Notes: generated by a model from the letters alone, not told the origin. Positions 13,950 through 21,928 are shown, numbered from the stretch's first letter. The stretch is 44,575 nt of DNA from CAMLQK01 sp964654135 (GCA_964654135.1 CAZZHV010000005.1:1-44575); one strand, 5' to 3'. Made by a program: numbers and translations.

Positions 13950-15860
13950 ATGGGAAAGATTATCGGTATCGACCTCGGTACAACCAACTCTGCTATGGCT
14001 GTTATGCAGTCAGGCAAACCTGAAATTATTGCAAACTCAGAGGGCAATCGCACCACGCCATCTGTCGTGGCTATTAACAAGAACGGTGAGCGTCTTGTTG
14101 GACAGGTTGCTCGTCGCCAACAGGTGACAAACTCAAAGAACACCATTTACGAAGTTAAGCGCCTTATCGGCCGCAACTTCAACGATAAAGAAGTTCAGCG
14201 TGACCTCAAACTTATGGGTTACGAGATCGTTAAGAGCGGCAACGCTGTTAAGGTCAAAATGGGCGACAAGGACTACAGCCCCGAAGAAATCAGCGCCATG
14301 ATTCTTGGCAAGCTCAAGGCTGACGCCGAAAGCTTCTTAGGCGAGCCAGTTACTGAAGCAGTTATTACCGTTCCTGCTTATTTTGATGACTCTCAGCGCC
14401 AAGCTACTAAAGACGCTGGTAAAATTGCTGGCCTCGAAGTTAAGCGTATTATCAACGAGCCAACTGCAGCAGCTTTGGCTTACGGCCTCGACAAGGGCGA
14501 AAAGAAAGACGAAAAGATCGCAGTCTACGACCTCGGTGGTGGTACATTCGACGTTTCTATTCTTGAACTCGGCGATGGCGTCTTCGAAGTAAAGGCTACC
14601 AACGGAGACACTCATCTCGGTGGTGCCGACTTTGACCGCACAATTGTTAACCACTTTGTTGATGAGTTTAAAAAAGAAAATGGCATCGACATTAGCGACG
14701 ACAAGGCTGCAATGCAGCGTCTCCGTGACGAAGCCGAAAAAGCCAAGATTGAGCTTTCAAGCGCCCAGGAAGTTGACATTAACTTGCCGTTCTTGACCGC
14801 TGACGCAGATGGCCCTAAGCACTTTGAGCACAAACTCACGCGCGCTAAGCTCGAGCAGCTTGTAGCCGAGCTTATTGCCAACACTGCTGGCCCATGTGAA
14901 AAGGCCCTCAAAGACGCTGGTTTGAGCGCAAGCGACATCGACGCAGTTGTGCTCGTTGGTGGTATGACCCGTATGCCAGCCGTACAAGAAAAAGTTAAGC
15001 AGATCTTTTCTAAAGACCCAATGAAGGGCGTTAACCCAGACGAAGTTGTGGCTGTTGGTGCTGCTATCCAGGGTGGTGTGCTCCAGGGTGATGTTAAAGA
15101 CGTGCTCTTGCTCGACGTAACTCCATTGTCACTCGGTATCGAGACTATGGGTGGCGTGATGACCAAGCTTATCGACCGCAACACCACTATCCCTACCTCT
15201 AAGTCTGAAACCTTCTCAACTGCAGCTGACAACCAGCCGCAAGTAGAAGTTCACGTACTCCAGGGTGAGCGTGGTATGGCTGGCGACAACAAGTCACTCG
15301 GTCGTTTCATCCTCGATGGAATCCCATCTGCCCCACGTGGCGTGCCGCAAATTGAAGTTACCTTTAACATCGATGCTAACGGTATCCTGAACGTGACTGC
15401 CAAGGACAAGGGTACTGGCAAAGAGCAGAGTATTACTATTTCTGGCTCCGGCAACCTCGACAAGACAGACGTCGAAAAGATGGCTAAAGATGCCGAAGCT
15501 CACGCTGAAGAAGACAAGAAAAAGCGCGAAGCCGTTGAAGCCCGCAACGTTCTCGACAATACTATTTATCAAGCCGAAAAGATGAAATCTGATTATGGTG
15601 ATAAAATGAGTGAGGACGATAAGAAATCATTAGAGGAGGCTATCAATGGTGCTAAAGAAATTGGTGAAAGCAGCGATAAAGAAGCAATTGAAGGAGCAAC
15701 CAAAAAAATAAACGACGTCTTGATGCCTATTGGCGCTAAGATGTACGAATCAGCTGATGACAAGTCAGACGCTGACGAAGAAACTCCTGCAGACGACAAA
15801 AAGTCTGACAAAAAAGACAAAGACGGCCCAATTGAGGGCGAAGTCGTCGACGAAAAATAG
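13950..15860 (+). CDS. dnaK: Hsp70 chaperone DnaK
   Basis: This is a 636-aa ATP-driven chaperone. The phosphate-1 motif IGIDLGTTNSAMAVM is near the N-terminus, with NEPTAAALAYG and YDLGGGTFDVSILE (phosphate-2) in the ATPase domain and VVLVGGMTRMPAVQ near its end. The linker and first substrate-domain strand follow (DVLLLDVTPLSLGIETMGG). The acidic tail ends in GPIEGEVVDEK, similar to the EVVD-type end that binds cochaperones. The length is normal. It has its own CIRCE-controlled promoter and is followed by a small gene and dnaJ on the same strand. Confidence 0.98.
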   Translation: MGKIIGIDLGTTNSAMAVMQSGKPEIIANSEGNRTTPSVVAINKNGERLVGQVARRQQVTNSKNTIYEVKRLIGRNFNDKEVQRDLKLMGYEIVKSGNAVKVKMGDKDYSPEEISAMILGKLKADAESFLGEPVTEAVITVPAYFDDSQRQATKDAGKIAGLEVKRIINEPTAAALAYGLDKGEKKDEKIAVYDLGGGTFDVSILELGDGVFEVKATNGDTHLGGADFDRTIVNHFVDEFKKENGIDISDDKAAMQRLRDEAEKAKIELSSAQEVDINLPFLTADADGPKHFEHKLTRAKLEQLVAELIANTAGPCEKALKDAGLSASDIDAVVLVGGMTRMPAVQEKVKQIFSKDPMKGVNPDEVVAVGAAIQGGVLQGDVKDVLLLDVTPLSLGIETMGGVMTKLIDRNTTIPTSKSETFSTAADNQPQVEVHVLQGERGMAGDNKSLGRFILDGIPSAPRGVPQIEVTFNIDANGILNVTAKDKGTGKEQSITISGSGNLDKTDVEKMAKDAEAHAEEDKKKREAVEARNVLDNTIYQAEKMKSDYGDKMSEDDKKSLEEAINGAKEIGESSDKEAIEGATKKINDVLMPIGAKMYESADDKSDADEETPADDKKSDKKDKDGPIEGEVVDEK

Positions 15861-15868
15861 CTAATACA

Positions 15869-15907
15869 AATCGGCCTTCCTGCTCTTACGGAGTGGGTTG
15901 GCCGATT
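15869..15907 (+). other. Hairpin between dnaK and the next gene
   Basis: AATCGGCC (15869-15876) pairs with GGCCGATT (15900-15907), with a weaker inner CTC/GAG pairing. There is no T-run, so it is probably an attenuator or RNA-stability element that lowers expression of the downstream genes relative to dnaK. Confidence 0.55.
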
Positions 15908-15924
15908 CTCGAGGAAAAACTGCA

Positions 15925-16317
15925 ATGTTCGGAATTGGTTCAAATCGCAAAGACGTTGATGATAAGTTGCCTGTATTAGTACAGGTTGTTCAAAATAACG
16001 ACACCTTCGCAATGGCCAAGAAACTCTGGACAGAGAACACTCGCGTAGTTCGCATTGAGCCAGCCACACGCAAAGAATTTTTGCGTTTTGGTTTGGTACA
16101 GGCTGGGCAAGCCGTGTGGTTTGAACGCGATCAGGGCCGTGAAGACAGCTTTGAGCTTATTCTGACCTGGCACGAGGACGGCACTCGCTTTGCTGACGTG
16201 TATGTTGTAACGCCATCCAAAGATCTTGGAAGTAGTGGTGATGCGGCATATGTTAACAAAGTGCTAGACGCTCTCCTTACCACCCCGGCAACATTACCAA
16301 TTGATAAACAAGCATAA
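15925..16317 (+). CDS. Unknown protein between dnaK and dnaJ
   Basis: The product is 130 aa and the function is unknown. It is a compact alpha/beta sequence (LPVLVQVVQNNDTFAMAKKL, then RVVRIEPATRKEFLRFGLVQ, then FELILTWHEDGTRFADVYVV), with no signal, Cys or membrane segment. The ATG at 15925 follows GAGGAAA by a proper distance; a TTG at 15898 would start inside the hairpin and is rejected. Its position in the dnaK-dnaJ operon suggests heat-shock co-expression (inference). It ends 8 bases before dnaJ. Confidence 0.65.
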   Translation: MFGIGSNRKDVDDKLPVLVQVVQNNDTFAMAKKLWTENTRVVRIEPATRKEFLRFGLVQAGQAVWFERDQGREDSFELILTWHEDGTRFADVYVVTPSKDLGSSGDAAYVNKVLDALLTTPATLPIDKQA

Positions 16318-16325
16318 CCAGGAAT

Positions 16326-17432
16326 ATGGCCAAAAGAGATTATTACGAAGTCCTAGGAATCGGCAAAGATGCCAGCGCAGACGAGATCAAGAAAGCATTT
16401 CGCCGTGCTGCTATTCAGTATCACCCCGACAAAGAAGGTGGTGACGAAGCAAAGTTTAAAGAGGTCAATGAGGCTTACGAAGTACTTAAGGATCCGTCCA
16501 AGCGCCAACGCTACGATCAATTTGGTCACGCTGGTGTAGGCGGCGCAGGTGGTGGCGGCAATCCATACGAAGGTTTTGGTGGTTTTGGCAATGGTCAAAA
16601 CTTTGACTTTGGCGACCTAGGCCTAGGTGATATTTTCGAAAGCTTCTTCGGTGGCGGCGGTCAGCGCGGTGGCGCAGGGCGCCAAGCTCGTGGCCGTGAT
16701 GTCGAGTCCAAAGTTGATATTAGCTTCGAGGATGCTGTTTTTGGCACCGATGTGTCAATTCACCTTAACCTTGACGATGTTTGTGAACACTGTAAAGGCA
16801 CGACTGCCGAACCTGGTCACGATCTAAAGACTTGTGGCACCTGTAACGGTTCTGGTCAGGTGGTCAGCGCCGTTCGAACTATCTTTGGCAACATCCAACA
16901 GGCGAGCATCTGCCCAACTTGCAAGGGCGCCGGCAAAATTCCCGAAAAGGTTTGTACTGTTTGTCATGGTAAGGGCACGCAGCGCAAAGCCCAGGATATT
17001 TCTCTTAAAATTCCTGCTGGTATCGACGACGGCGCAACTATCCGTCTTCGTGAGCACGGCGAAGCAATCGCCAATGGCCCCAAGGGTGACTTGTATGTTA
17101 ATGTGCGCGTAAAGCCACACAAGAAATTCACTCGTGAAGGTGATCTTATCCTGAGCGAAGAGCATGTAAGCATGGTTGAAGCTGCGCTTGGCACCGAAAT
17201 TGACGTCGATACCGTAGATGGCATGGTGCGCATGAAGGTTCCAGCGGGCACCCAAAGCGGCACCGACTTTAAACTCGCTAACCACGGTGTACATCACCTA
17301 CGTGGCACAACTCGTGGCGCCCACATTGTTACGCTTATTGTCGACACGCCAACTAAACTCACTAAGAAGCAAAAAGAACTTCTCGAAGAGTTCCAGAACA
17401 CACATGGCAAGAAAGGTTTATTCGGTCTCTAG
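16326..17432 (+). CDS. dnaJ: Cochaperone DnaJ (Hsp40)
   Basis: This is a 368-aa class A Hsp40 that delivers substrates to DnaK and stimulates its ATPase. The J domain has HPD at residues 33-35 and ends with RQRYDQFG. A Gly/Phe-rich segment follows (about residues 70-120). Four zinc-finger repeats then appear in order (CEHCKGTT, CGTCNGSG, CPTCKGAG, CTVCHGKG), with the first lacking the usual second Gly. Two C-terminal beta domains complete the protein. Its TAG stop touches the ATG of the ATP-grasp gene, so the two are probably cotranscribed. Confidence 0.97.
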   Translation: MAKRDYYEVLGIGKDASADEIKKAFRRAAIQYHPDKEGGDEAKFKEVNEAYEVLKDPSKRQRYDQFGHAGVGGAGGGGNPYEGFGGFGNGQNFDFGDLGLGDIFESFFGGGGQRGGAGRQARGRDVESKVDISFEDAVFGTDVSIHLNLDDVCEHCKGTTAEPGHDLKTCGTCNGSGQVVSAVRTIFGNIQQASICPTCKGAGKIPEKVCTVCHGKGTQRKAQDISLKIPAGIDDGATIRLREHGEAIANGPKGDLYVNVRVKPHKKFTREGDLILSEEHVSMVEAALGTEIDVDTVDGMVRMKVPAGTQSGTDFKLANHGVHHLRGTTRGAHIVTLIVDTPTKLTKKQKELLEEFQNTHGKKGLFGL

Positions 17433-18332
17433 ATGAAACACGTGCTTATTGTCGCAGGGATGAGTACCATTCCTGAATATATTGAGAATGCCCAAGAGCT
17501 TGACGATTATATGTCAGACACACTGCAAGGAGTTGCAGATTGTACAGTTACCTTCCTTGATGATATCGCATATACCATGGACAATGGCGAATTCAACGCC
17601 TATGATACGCGCAATAAGCGCGATCTTAAGGAATATGACGCGGTATTTATTCGTGCACGCGGTATTAAAAGCTTCATGAGTCATGCTTACTATCTTAGCC
17701 ATTATTGTAAGTTCCAAGGTATACCGTGTCCTAACGATTACTCAAACTATTATTCTGGTACAAAGATCTCTCAAACTATTATTTTCCTCGAAGAAAAAGC
17801 ACCATTTCTCAAGACGTTGTACACAGTTCATAACAAAGAGCTTATTCAGCTTGCTCAGAAAACATTCACGTTCCCATATATTTTAAAGGCAGTCAGCGCA
17901 TCGCACGGAGATTCAAACTACCTAGTGCGAGACCAAGATCATGCAGAACAAATCATCGCAAAAGAGCCAGATGCTGACTTTATGGCGCAGGAGTTTTGTC
18001 CAAATGATCGTGATTACCGCTTGCTACTCATGGGCGATGAATATTTATTATTTGAACGACGTGGTCCCGCAGATTCTCACCTTAACAATACGTCTGCTGG
18101 CGGCGCAGCAACAGTATCGCACGACGCACTTCCGCTGCACATCATCGCAAAAGCGCAGGATGTCGCAAAGCGCCTGGGCCTCTCTATATCTGGGCCAGAC
18201 ATAATGCCACACCTAGAAACAGGTGAGTTCTACTTCTTAGAGATTAACTCGCAACCACAATTGCGAACTGGTGCACTCCTCGAAGAGAAGAAGGCGCTTT
18301 TGCGTAGCTTCTTTGAAAAGACAGTTGCCTAG
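17433..18332 (+). CDS. ATP-grasp ligase, RimK-like
   Basis: The product is 299 aa. The ATP-grasp fold is indicated by FPYILKAVSASHGDSNYLV (ATP-binding Lys and Gly/Ser loop), an EFCPNDRDYRLLLMGDEYL strand pair and the metal-binding end block GEFYFLEINSQPQL (Glu and Asn). Such enzymes make carboxylate-amine bonds through an acyl-phosphate; the substrate is unknown. It starts directly after the dnaJ stop (TAGATG) with no own promoter visible, so it belongs to the end of the chaperone operon. It is followed tail to tail, 3 bases apart, by an unknown gene. It differs clearly from the RimK at 19814 in the region before the ATP-grasp core. Confidence 0.75.
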   Translation: MKHVLIVAGMSTIPEYIENAQELDDYMSDTLQGVADCTVTFLDDIAYTMDNGEFNAYDTRNKRDLKEYDAVFIRARGIKSFMSHAYYLSHYCKFQGIPCPNDYSNYYSGTKISQTIIFLEEKAPFLKTLYTVHNKELIQLAQKTFTFPYILKAVSASHGDSNYLVRDQDHAEQIIAKEPDADFMAQEFCPNDRDYRLLLMGDEYLLFERRGPADSHLNNTSAGGAATVSHDALPLHIIAKAQDVAKRLGLSISGPDIMPHLETGEFYFLEINSQPQLRTGALLEEKKALLRSFFEKTVA

Positions 18333-18335
18333 GTT

Positions 18336-19289
18336 TTACACTCGTGTGCTATGTGGCACGTAGGCTGTCCCACTCATAATAAAGAGGACGTTTCGGTGCT
18401 CTGACGCATCAAAGCTCATCTTGCTGGCTTGTACATTGCTGTTGTGCCGGTCTACCACGAAGGTTCCTTCGGTGCTAATTGAGCGTGCGCATTCATCATC
18501 TATTCGCTGCTGAAGTTCGGTCTTGTAGCCGCAAATTCTGCAGCATACGAGGAATTCAAGTTTATTATCAAGGTTGATCCGCTCAAAATCCTTAGCAATT
18601 AGCGCTTCCAGCTGTTCTAGCATTTTCCGGTATATTGGCAAATGTGCTGCGGGTATGGTTTGAACATAGAAATTTGTCTCGCCGATAATGCAGTGGGTGT
18701 AGAGGTAAATTAATAGCTGCAATTGTGATACTTCTGTCGCTTCGTAGCTTGTGCCTAGCTGAAGGAAGTATGATCGATCCAGGGAGTCGTCCTCAAAAAG
18801 CATCTTATGTAACAAATATACATAATTAATTGCATAGGTTGAGAGTATGCGAACTGCTTCTGTATCAGCAAGAAGTGCTTTTTCTAGCGAGCGTAGTTCC
18901 TTCGTGCTTACAATTTCCAAAAGTTGTTCGCGAATGTCCATGCCATATACTTCCCATGCATGGCGGACACGGAACAACGCAAAATCAATACCACGAAGTT
19001 GCGGGTATCGGATGAAATAGGGTTCGCGGACAGCAGCAGCATTAATATGTGCAGCGGGTGGATTTGTAATAAGCTCCTGTAGCATCGCCTTGCTATTCTC
19101 AGAATTTAAAGGTGTGGGAATAAGTGAAGTCTGCATATTTTTAAGATGCGCAAGACATCTTGCATCACCATTCCAAGCAGCAATGCGCGTAGCAAAATGA
19201 AACTGCTTGTCCGAAGAGAGTTTGTCGAAATTATCGAGATAGTAATTTAGTACATCTTGTCGTAGTTCCATAGTTCCATATAATAGCAT
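18336..19289 (-). CDS. Unknown helical protein
   Basis: The product is 317 aa with no family I can name. It is mostly helical, with recurring aromatic/basic blocks (RGIDFALFRVRHAWEVYGMD, then AINYVYLLHKMLFEDD, then LEFLVCCRICGYKTELQQRI). A CC..C group sits near residue 260, but a second metal-binding pair is not evident. No signal or membrane segment is seen. The ATG at 19289 is preferred because AAGGAGC lies about 6 bases before it; a start nine codons earlier would have that site inside the gene. It lies between two ATP-grasp genes and diverges from the RimB-like gene, which hints at a shared pathway but does not prove it. Confidence 0.6.
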   Translation of the reverse strand: MLLYGTMELRQDVLNYYLDNFDKLSSDKQFHFATRIAAWNGDARCLAHLKNMQTSLIPTPLNSENSKAMLQELITNPPAAHINAAAVREPYFIRYPQLRGIDFALFRVRHAWEVYGMDIREQLLEIVSTKELRSLEKALLADTEAVRILSTYAINYVYLLHKMLFEDDSLDRSYFLQLGTSYEATEVSQLQLLIYLYTHCIIGETNFYVQTIPAAHLPIYRKMLEQLEALIAKDFERINLDNKLEFLVCCRICGYKTELQQRIDDECARSISTEGTFVVDRHNSNVQASKMSFDASEHRNVLFIMSGTAYVPHSTRV

Positions 19290-19327
19290 AGAGATGCTCC
19301 TTGGATATTGAAACATAAACGGTATTG

Positions 19328-19336
19328 TGTTATAAT
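19328..19336 (+). promoter_or_regulatory. Perfect extended -10 before the RimB-like gene
   Basis: TGT-TATAAT ends 7 bases before the ATG at 19344. The longer reading frame from 19308 starts upstream of this box and is rejected for that reason. Confidence 0.65.
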
Positions 19337-19343
19337 ATTACAG

Positions 19344-19814
19344 ATGACAAGCGAAAAAATAAAGAAAGTTATCGGCCGTGCAGAAATTATCTCATTTCCA
19401 GAGATAGTTGTCGCGGATGTACACGCACGCATTGATACAGGCGCCAAGACGTCATCTTTGTGGGCTTCTCGCACCGAAATTATTGATGATAACCTACATG
19501 TCACGCTGTTCGAAGGCGAGCAGGCGAAAACCTTAGTTTTTGATGAATTCGAGCGTGTAGCAGTTGCAAGCTCAAACGGACACATCCAACATCGCTTTAA
19601 AGTTCGTTTACTTGTGAAGCTTAAAGGCAAGAAGGTCAGGGCATGGTTCACCCTTGCGGATCGCTCGACCCAGGTGTACCCTGTGCTTATTGGCCGAAAT
19701 ATCCTGCTTGGTAAGTTTGTTGTAGATGTAAAGAAAGGCTCATCCCTGAAACGGGAGGAACAAGAACAGTCCGAAAGACTGCAGTCAAGTATTAATGAGC
19801 TGGAGGAGAACTAA
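19344..19814 (+). CDS. RimB-like retropepsin-fold protein (DUF785/Zn_protease family)
   Basis: The product is 156 aa. The block ARIDTGAKTSSLWA puts Asp-Thr-Gly at residues 31-33, the hallmark of this family (PF05618), which was named ATP-dependent zinc protease but has a retropepsin-like fold. Later family features are a VRAWFTLADRS stretch and VLIGRNILLGKFVVDV. In pseudomonads a homologue (RimB) sits with RimK and trims or tunes glutamate tails on ribosomal protein S6. Here it overlaps the rimK start by one base (TAATG), matching that pairing. It is cytoplasmic. The C-terminal 25 residues are charged and extend past the family core. Confidence 0.8.
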   Translation: MTSEKIKKVIGRAEIISFPEIVVADVHARIDTGAKTSSLWASRTEIIDDNLHVTLFEGEQAKTLVFDEFERVAVASSNGHIQHRFKVRLLVKLKGKKVRAWFTLADRSTQVYPVLIGRNILLGKFVVDVKKGSSLKREEQEQSERLQSSINELEEN

Positions 19815-20719
19815 TGAGAATTGCAATTTTATCCCGTGGCTCTGCTAACTATACGACTAAGCGCCTCAAAGAAGAGGCTATTAAACGTGGCCACGAAGTG
19901 AAAGTTATTAGTTATTCAAAATGTTACATGGCTATCGAAAAAGGTAACCCTGTTGTGTACTACAAGGGTAATCCGCTCGAAGGCTTCGACGCTATTATTC
20001 CTCGTATTGCACAGAGCTACACCAAGTATGGTTGTGCTGTTGTGCGTCAGTTCGAAATGCGTGATGTCTACACGACTGCTAAGTCAATTGCTATCGATCG
20101 TTCACGCAACAAGCTTCGCTCTTACCAGTTACTTGCTAAAGCCGATGTTGGTATCCCAAAGACAGTCTTCGCCTACGAAACAGCCGATCTGGATGACGTT
20201 ATCGACAAGGTTGGCGGCGCTCCTTTAATCGTAAAGGTTGCCCGTGGTACGCACGGTAACGGCGTTGTATTAGCCGAGACTAACAAAGCTGCTAAGGCTG
20301 TAATGCAAGCCTTCTATGTTGAAGGCGTGAGCTTCTTGGTACAAGAGTTTGTTAAAGAATCAGCTGGTGTCGACATTCGTGCACTCGTGGTTGGCAGCCA
20401 GGTTGTAGCCAGTGTTAAGCGCCAGAGTTTGGACGATGATTTCCGTTCCAATACCCACCAAGGTGGTGTTGGTAAGACCGTTAAACTGACTCCCGAAGAA
20501 GAGCGCACGGCTATCAAGGCTGCTAAGGCTATGGGTCTACCAATTTGTGGTGTCGATATGATGCGCTCAAGCCGCGGCCCATTGGTCCTTGAAGTTAACT
20601 CAAGTGCGAGCATTAAGACTCCCGAGCAGCTATCAGGTCGCAATGTTGCCGGCAAAATTATTGAATACATCGAAAAAAATGCCAAACAGCGCCACCGCAA
20701 AGACAAAGTTGGCGCCTAA
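19814..20719 (+). CDS. rimK: RimK-type glutamate ligase (ATP-grasp)
   Basis: The product is 301 aa. RimK ligates glutamate residues to the C-terminus of ribosomal protein S6; relatives act on other peptides and small molecules. Features are the N-terminal Rossmann-like strand MRIAILSRGS, the DAIIPRIAQSYTKYGCAVVRQFE segment typical of RimK, ATP-grasp core pieces (PLIVKVARGTHGNGVVL, FLVQEFVKESAGVDIRALVVG) and the metal site GPLVLEVNSSASI. A GGAGGAG Shine-Dalgarno precedes the ATG. The actual substrate in this organism is unproven. Confidence 0.88.
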   Translation: MRIAILSRGSANYTTKRLKEEAIKRGHEVKVISYSKCYMAIEKGNPVVYYKGNPLEGFDAIIPRIAQSYTKYGCAVVRQFEMRDVYTTAKSIAIDRSRNKLRSYQLLAKADVGIPKTVFAYETADLDDVIDKVGGAPLIVKVARGTHGNGVVLAETNKAAKAVMQAFYVEGVSFLVQEFVKESAGVDIRALVVGSQVVASVKRQSLDDDFRSNTHQGGVGKTVKLTPEEERTAIKAAKAMGLPICGVDMMRSSRGPLVLEVNSSASIKTPEQLSGRNVAGKIIEYIEKNAKQRHRKDKVGA

Positions 20720-21143
20720 ACGCCTCACTGCTCAGCTAGTTATGGTAGCAGCCCTCGTTGCTACCATTTTTGCCGTCGTAACATTACAAAAGAGCGACGA
20801 TGCCACGGTACTAACCGTTGACAACAAACACTACAAACTTGAAGTTGCTGCGACTGATAGTGAGCGAAGCCAGGGGCTCGGCGGTCGTATTGGTATGGCG
20901 CGAGACCGCGGCATGCTTTTCGAGTATGCCAACCCAGGTGTACGCTGCTTCTGGATGAAAGACATGCACTTTCCACTGGATATTATTTGGCTCAATTCTC
21001 AGAGCCGAGTGGTAAAAATCGAAGCCAATGTCTCGCCAGATACGTATCCACGCCAATTTTGTGCAAGTCCCGCTCAGAATGTTATAGAACTTAACGCCGG
21101 CGAGTCTCGGCAGCTGCATATTGGTCAGATAGTACAACTTTAA
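20679..21143 (+). CDS. DUF192 family protein with N-terminal membrane anchor
   Basis: The product is 154 aa. A single membrane/signal helix (LVMVAALVATIFAVVTL, about residues 21-37) leads to the DUF192 domain (PF02643) with its typical blocks: SERSQGLGGR, GMLFEY, CFWMKDMHFPLDIIWL and VIELNAGES. The function of the family is unknown; it is usually exported or membrane-tethered. The ATG at 20679 lies 41 bases inside the rimK end. An earlier in-frame ATG (20589) would extend the protein far into rimK and bury the signal helix. No Shine-Dalgarno is obvious, so coupling to rimK translation is likely. Confidence 0.8.
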   Translation: MPNSATAKTKLAPKRLTAQLVMVAALVATIFAVVTLQKSDDATVLTVDNKHYKLEVAATDSERSQGLGGRIGMARDRGMLFEYANPGVRCFWMKDMHFPLDIIWLNSQSRVVKIEANVSPDTYPRQFCASPAQNVIELNAGESRQLHIGQIVQL

Positions 21144-21151
21144 ACTGCTCA

Positions 21152-21160
21152 TGCTATCAT
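21152..21160 (+). promoter_or_regulatory. Extended -10 before the 21169 gene
   Basis: TGC-TATCAT ends 8 bases before the ATG. A GGAG also lies at 21161-21164, but too close to the expected transcription start to be certain as a ribosome binding site. Confidence 0.45.
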
Positions 21161-21168
21161 GGAGACAT

Positions 21169-21657
21169 ATGTCCCATGACGTCTTACTGATAGCGATGTT
21201 CGCCGTTCCGGTATTGGCCCTCACGATTTTACGTATAAACGCTGTGATGGTGTTTCTGAGTTTGTGTCTTGGCGAAGTGCTCGTTCAGTTTGTAGCGAGT
21301 GAGGCGAACACTATGCTGACGCTTTTTGTACCGAATGCCTCCAAAATTAGCACGAGTACGATTCAAATTGCGGTTCTGCTCTTGCCGGCAATTTTGACAA
21401 GTATTTTTATGATGTTTAGCCTGCGCGGCAAAGGTAAGCTGACATTTAATTTGTTGCCCGCTCTAGGAGTCGGGGCGCTTATAGTTCTCATGGTAGTACC
21501 ACTGTTGCCGGGTGGCGCACAACACACCATCGAGTCTGGCAAAATATGGATGCAATTCTCAAAGCTGCAGTCACTCATAGTGAGCGTAACGGCTATTGTC
21601 TGCCTTGTTTTCTTGTGGATGCAGCGTCGTAAAGCGTTGGCCCATGGCGAAGAATAG
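21169..21657 (+). CDS. Unknown polytopic membrane protein
   Basis: The product is 162 aa with about four hydrophobic helices (residues about 5-35, 68-90, 103-122 and 138-155). The short C-terminal basic tail (MQRRKALAHGEE) suggests a cytoplasmic C-terminus. No family signature is recognised; a loose resemblance to small CvpA-like proteins is not strong enough to name it. A start six codons upstream (21151) lies within the -10 box and is rejected. It is followed by the tRNA-Lys promoter. Confidence 0.65.
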   Translation: MSHDVLLIAMFAVPVLALTILRINAVMVFLSLCLGEVLVQFVASEANTMLTLFVPNASKISTSTIQIAVLLLPAILTSIFMMFSLRGKGKLTFNLLPALGVGALIVLMVVPLLPGGAQHTIESGKIWMQFSKLQSLIVSVTAIVCLVFLWMQRRKALAHGEE

Positions 21658-21661
21658 ACCA

Positions 21662-21690
21662 TTGACTTTTTAAGCCAGAACAGGGATAAT
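21662..21690 (+). promoter_or_regulatory. Promoter of tRNA-Lys
   Basis: TTGACT (21662-21667), exactly 17 bp, GATAAT (21685-21690). It ends 21 bases before the mature tRNA. Confidence 0.65.
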
Positions 21691-21711
21691 ATCATCTGTT
21701 ACATTCTAATC

Positions 21712-21788
21712 GGGCCCATAGCTCAGCCGGTTAGAGCACCTGCCTTTTAAGCAGGGTGTCCTGGGTTCGAGTCCCAGTGGGCCCTCCA
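21712..21788 (+). tRNA. tRNA-Lys (anticodon TTT)
   Basis: A full cloverleaf is seen: acceptor GGGCCCA with TGGGCCC, D stem GCTC/GAGC, anticodon stem CCTGC/GCAGG with loop CTTTTAA (anticodon TTT), T stem CTGGG/CCCAG with loop TTCGAGT, discriminator T and encoded CCA. A terminator follows at once. Confidence 0.97.
21768..21787 (+). repeat. tRNA-Lys 3' end, original copy of a 20-bp direct repeat
   Basis: The T loop to the first two C of CCA, 20 bases, recurs exactly at 21894-21913. Such 3'-end duplications are typical of tRNA-targeting integrases. Confidence 0.7.
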
Positions 21789-21790
21789 AA

Positions 21791-21827
21791 GAAATAACCT
21801 CAGCATTCGCTGGGGTTATTTCTTTTT
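21791..21827 (+). terminator. Intrinsic terminator of tRNA-Lys
   Basis: A 14-bp stem with one G-U pair (21791-21804 with 21809-21822) and a 4-base loop is followed by five T. Confidence 0.92.
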
Positions 21828-21855
21828 GTGGCTTGGTAGGACGAGATGGAGAATG

Positions 21856-21882
21856 AGAAAAAGCTCCTGCGCAGCTTTTTCT
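21856..21882 (+). terminator. Second hairpin between the two tRNA-end repeats
   Basis: AGAAAAAGCT pairs perfectly with AGCTTTTTCT (7-base loop). The run of T lies within the 3' arm, so it could act as a terminator in either direction. It lies in the spacer of the tRNA-end duplication. Confidence 0.5.
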
Positions 21883-21893
21883 GCTACAAGAAA

Positions 21894-21913
21894 CGAGTCC
21901 CAGTGGGCCCTCC
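21894..21913 (+). repeat. Duplicated 3' end of tRNA-Lys (att-like)
   Basis: This 20-base stretch is identical to 21768-21787, 126 bp downstream of it. No integrase gene lies between or beside them, so it may be an empty or eroded integration scar. Confidence 0.65.
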
Positions 21914-21922
21914 TGTTATACT
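21914..21922 (+). promoter_or_regulatory. Extended -10 before the HAD gene
   Basis: TGT-TATACT ends 6 bases before the ATG at 21929. It begins directly after the tRNA-end repeat. Confidence 0.55.
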
Positions 21923-21928
21923 TCAGGC

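Noticed and set aside
14612..15232. 206-aa frame antisense to dnaK
   Set aside because: Long antisense frames over dnaK are a known artefact of its codon pattern. The Ser/Pro-rich translation and lack of start signals argue against a gene.
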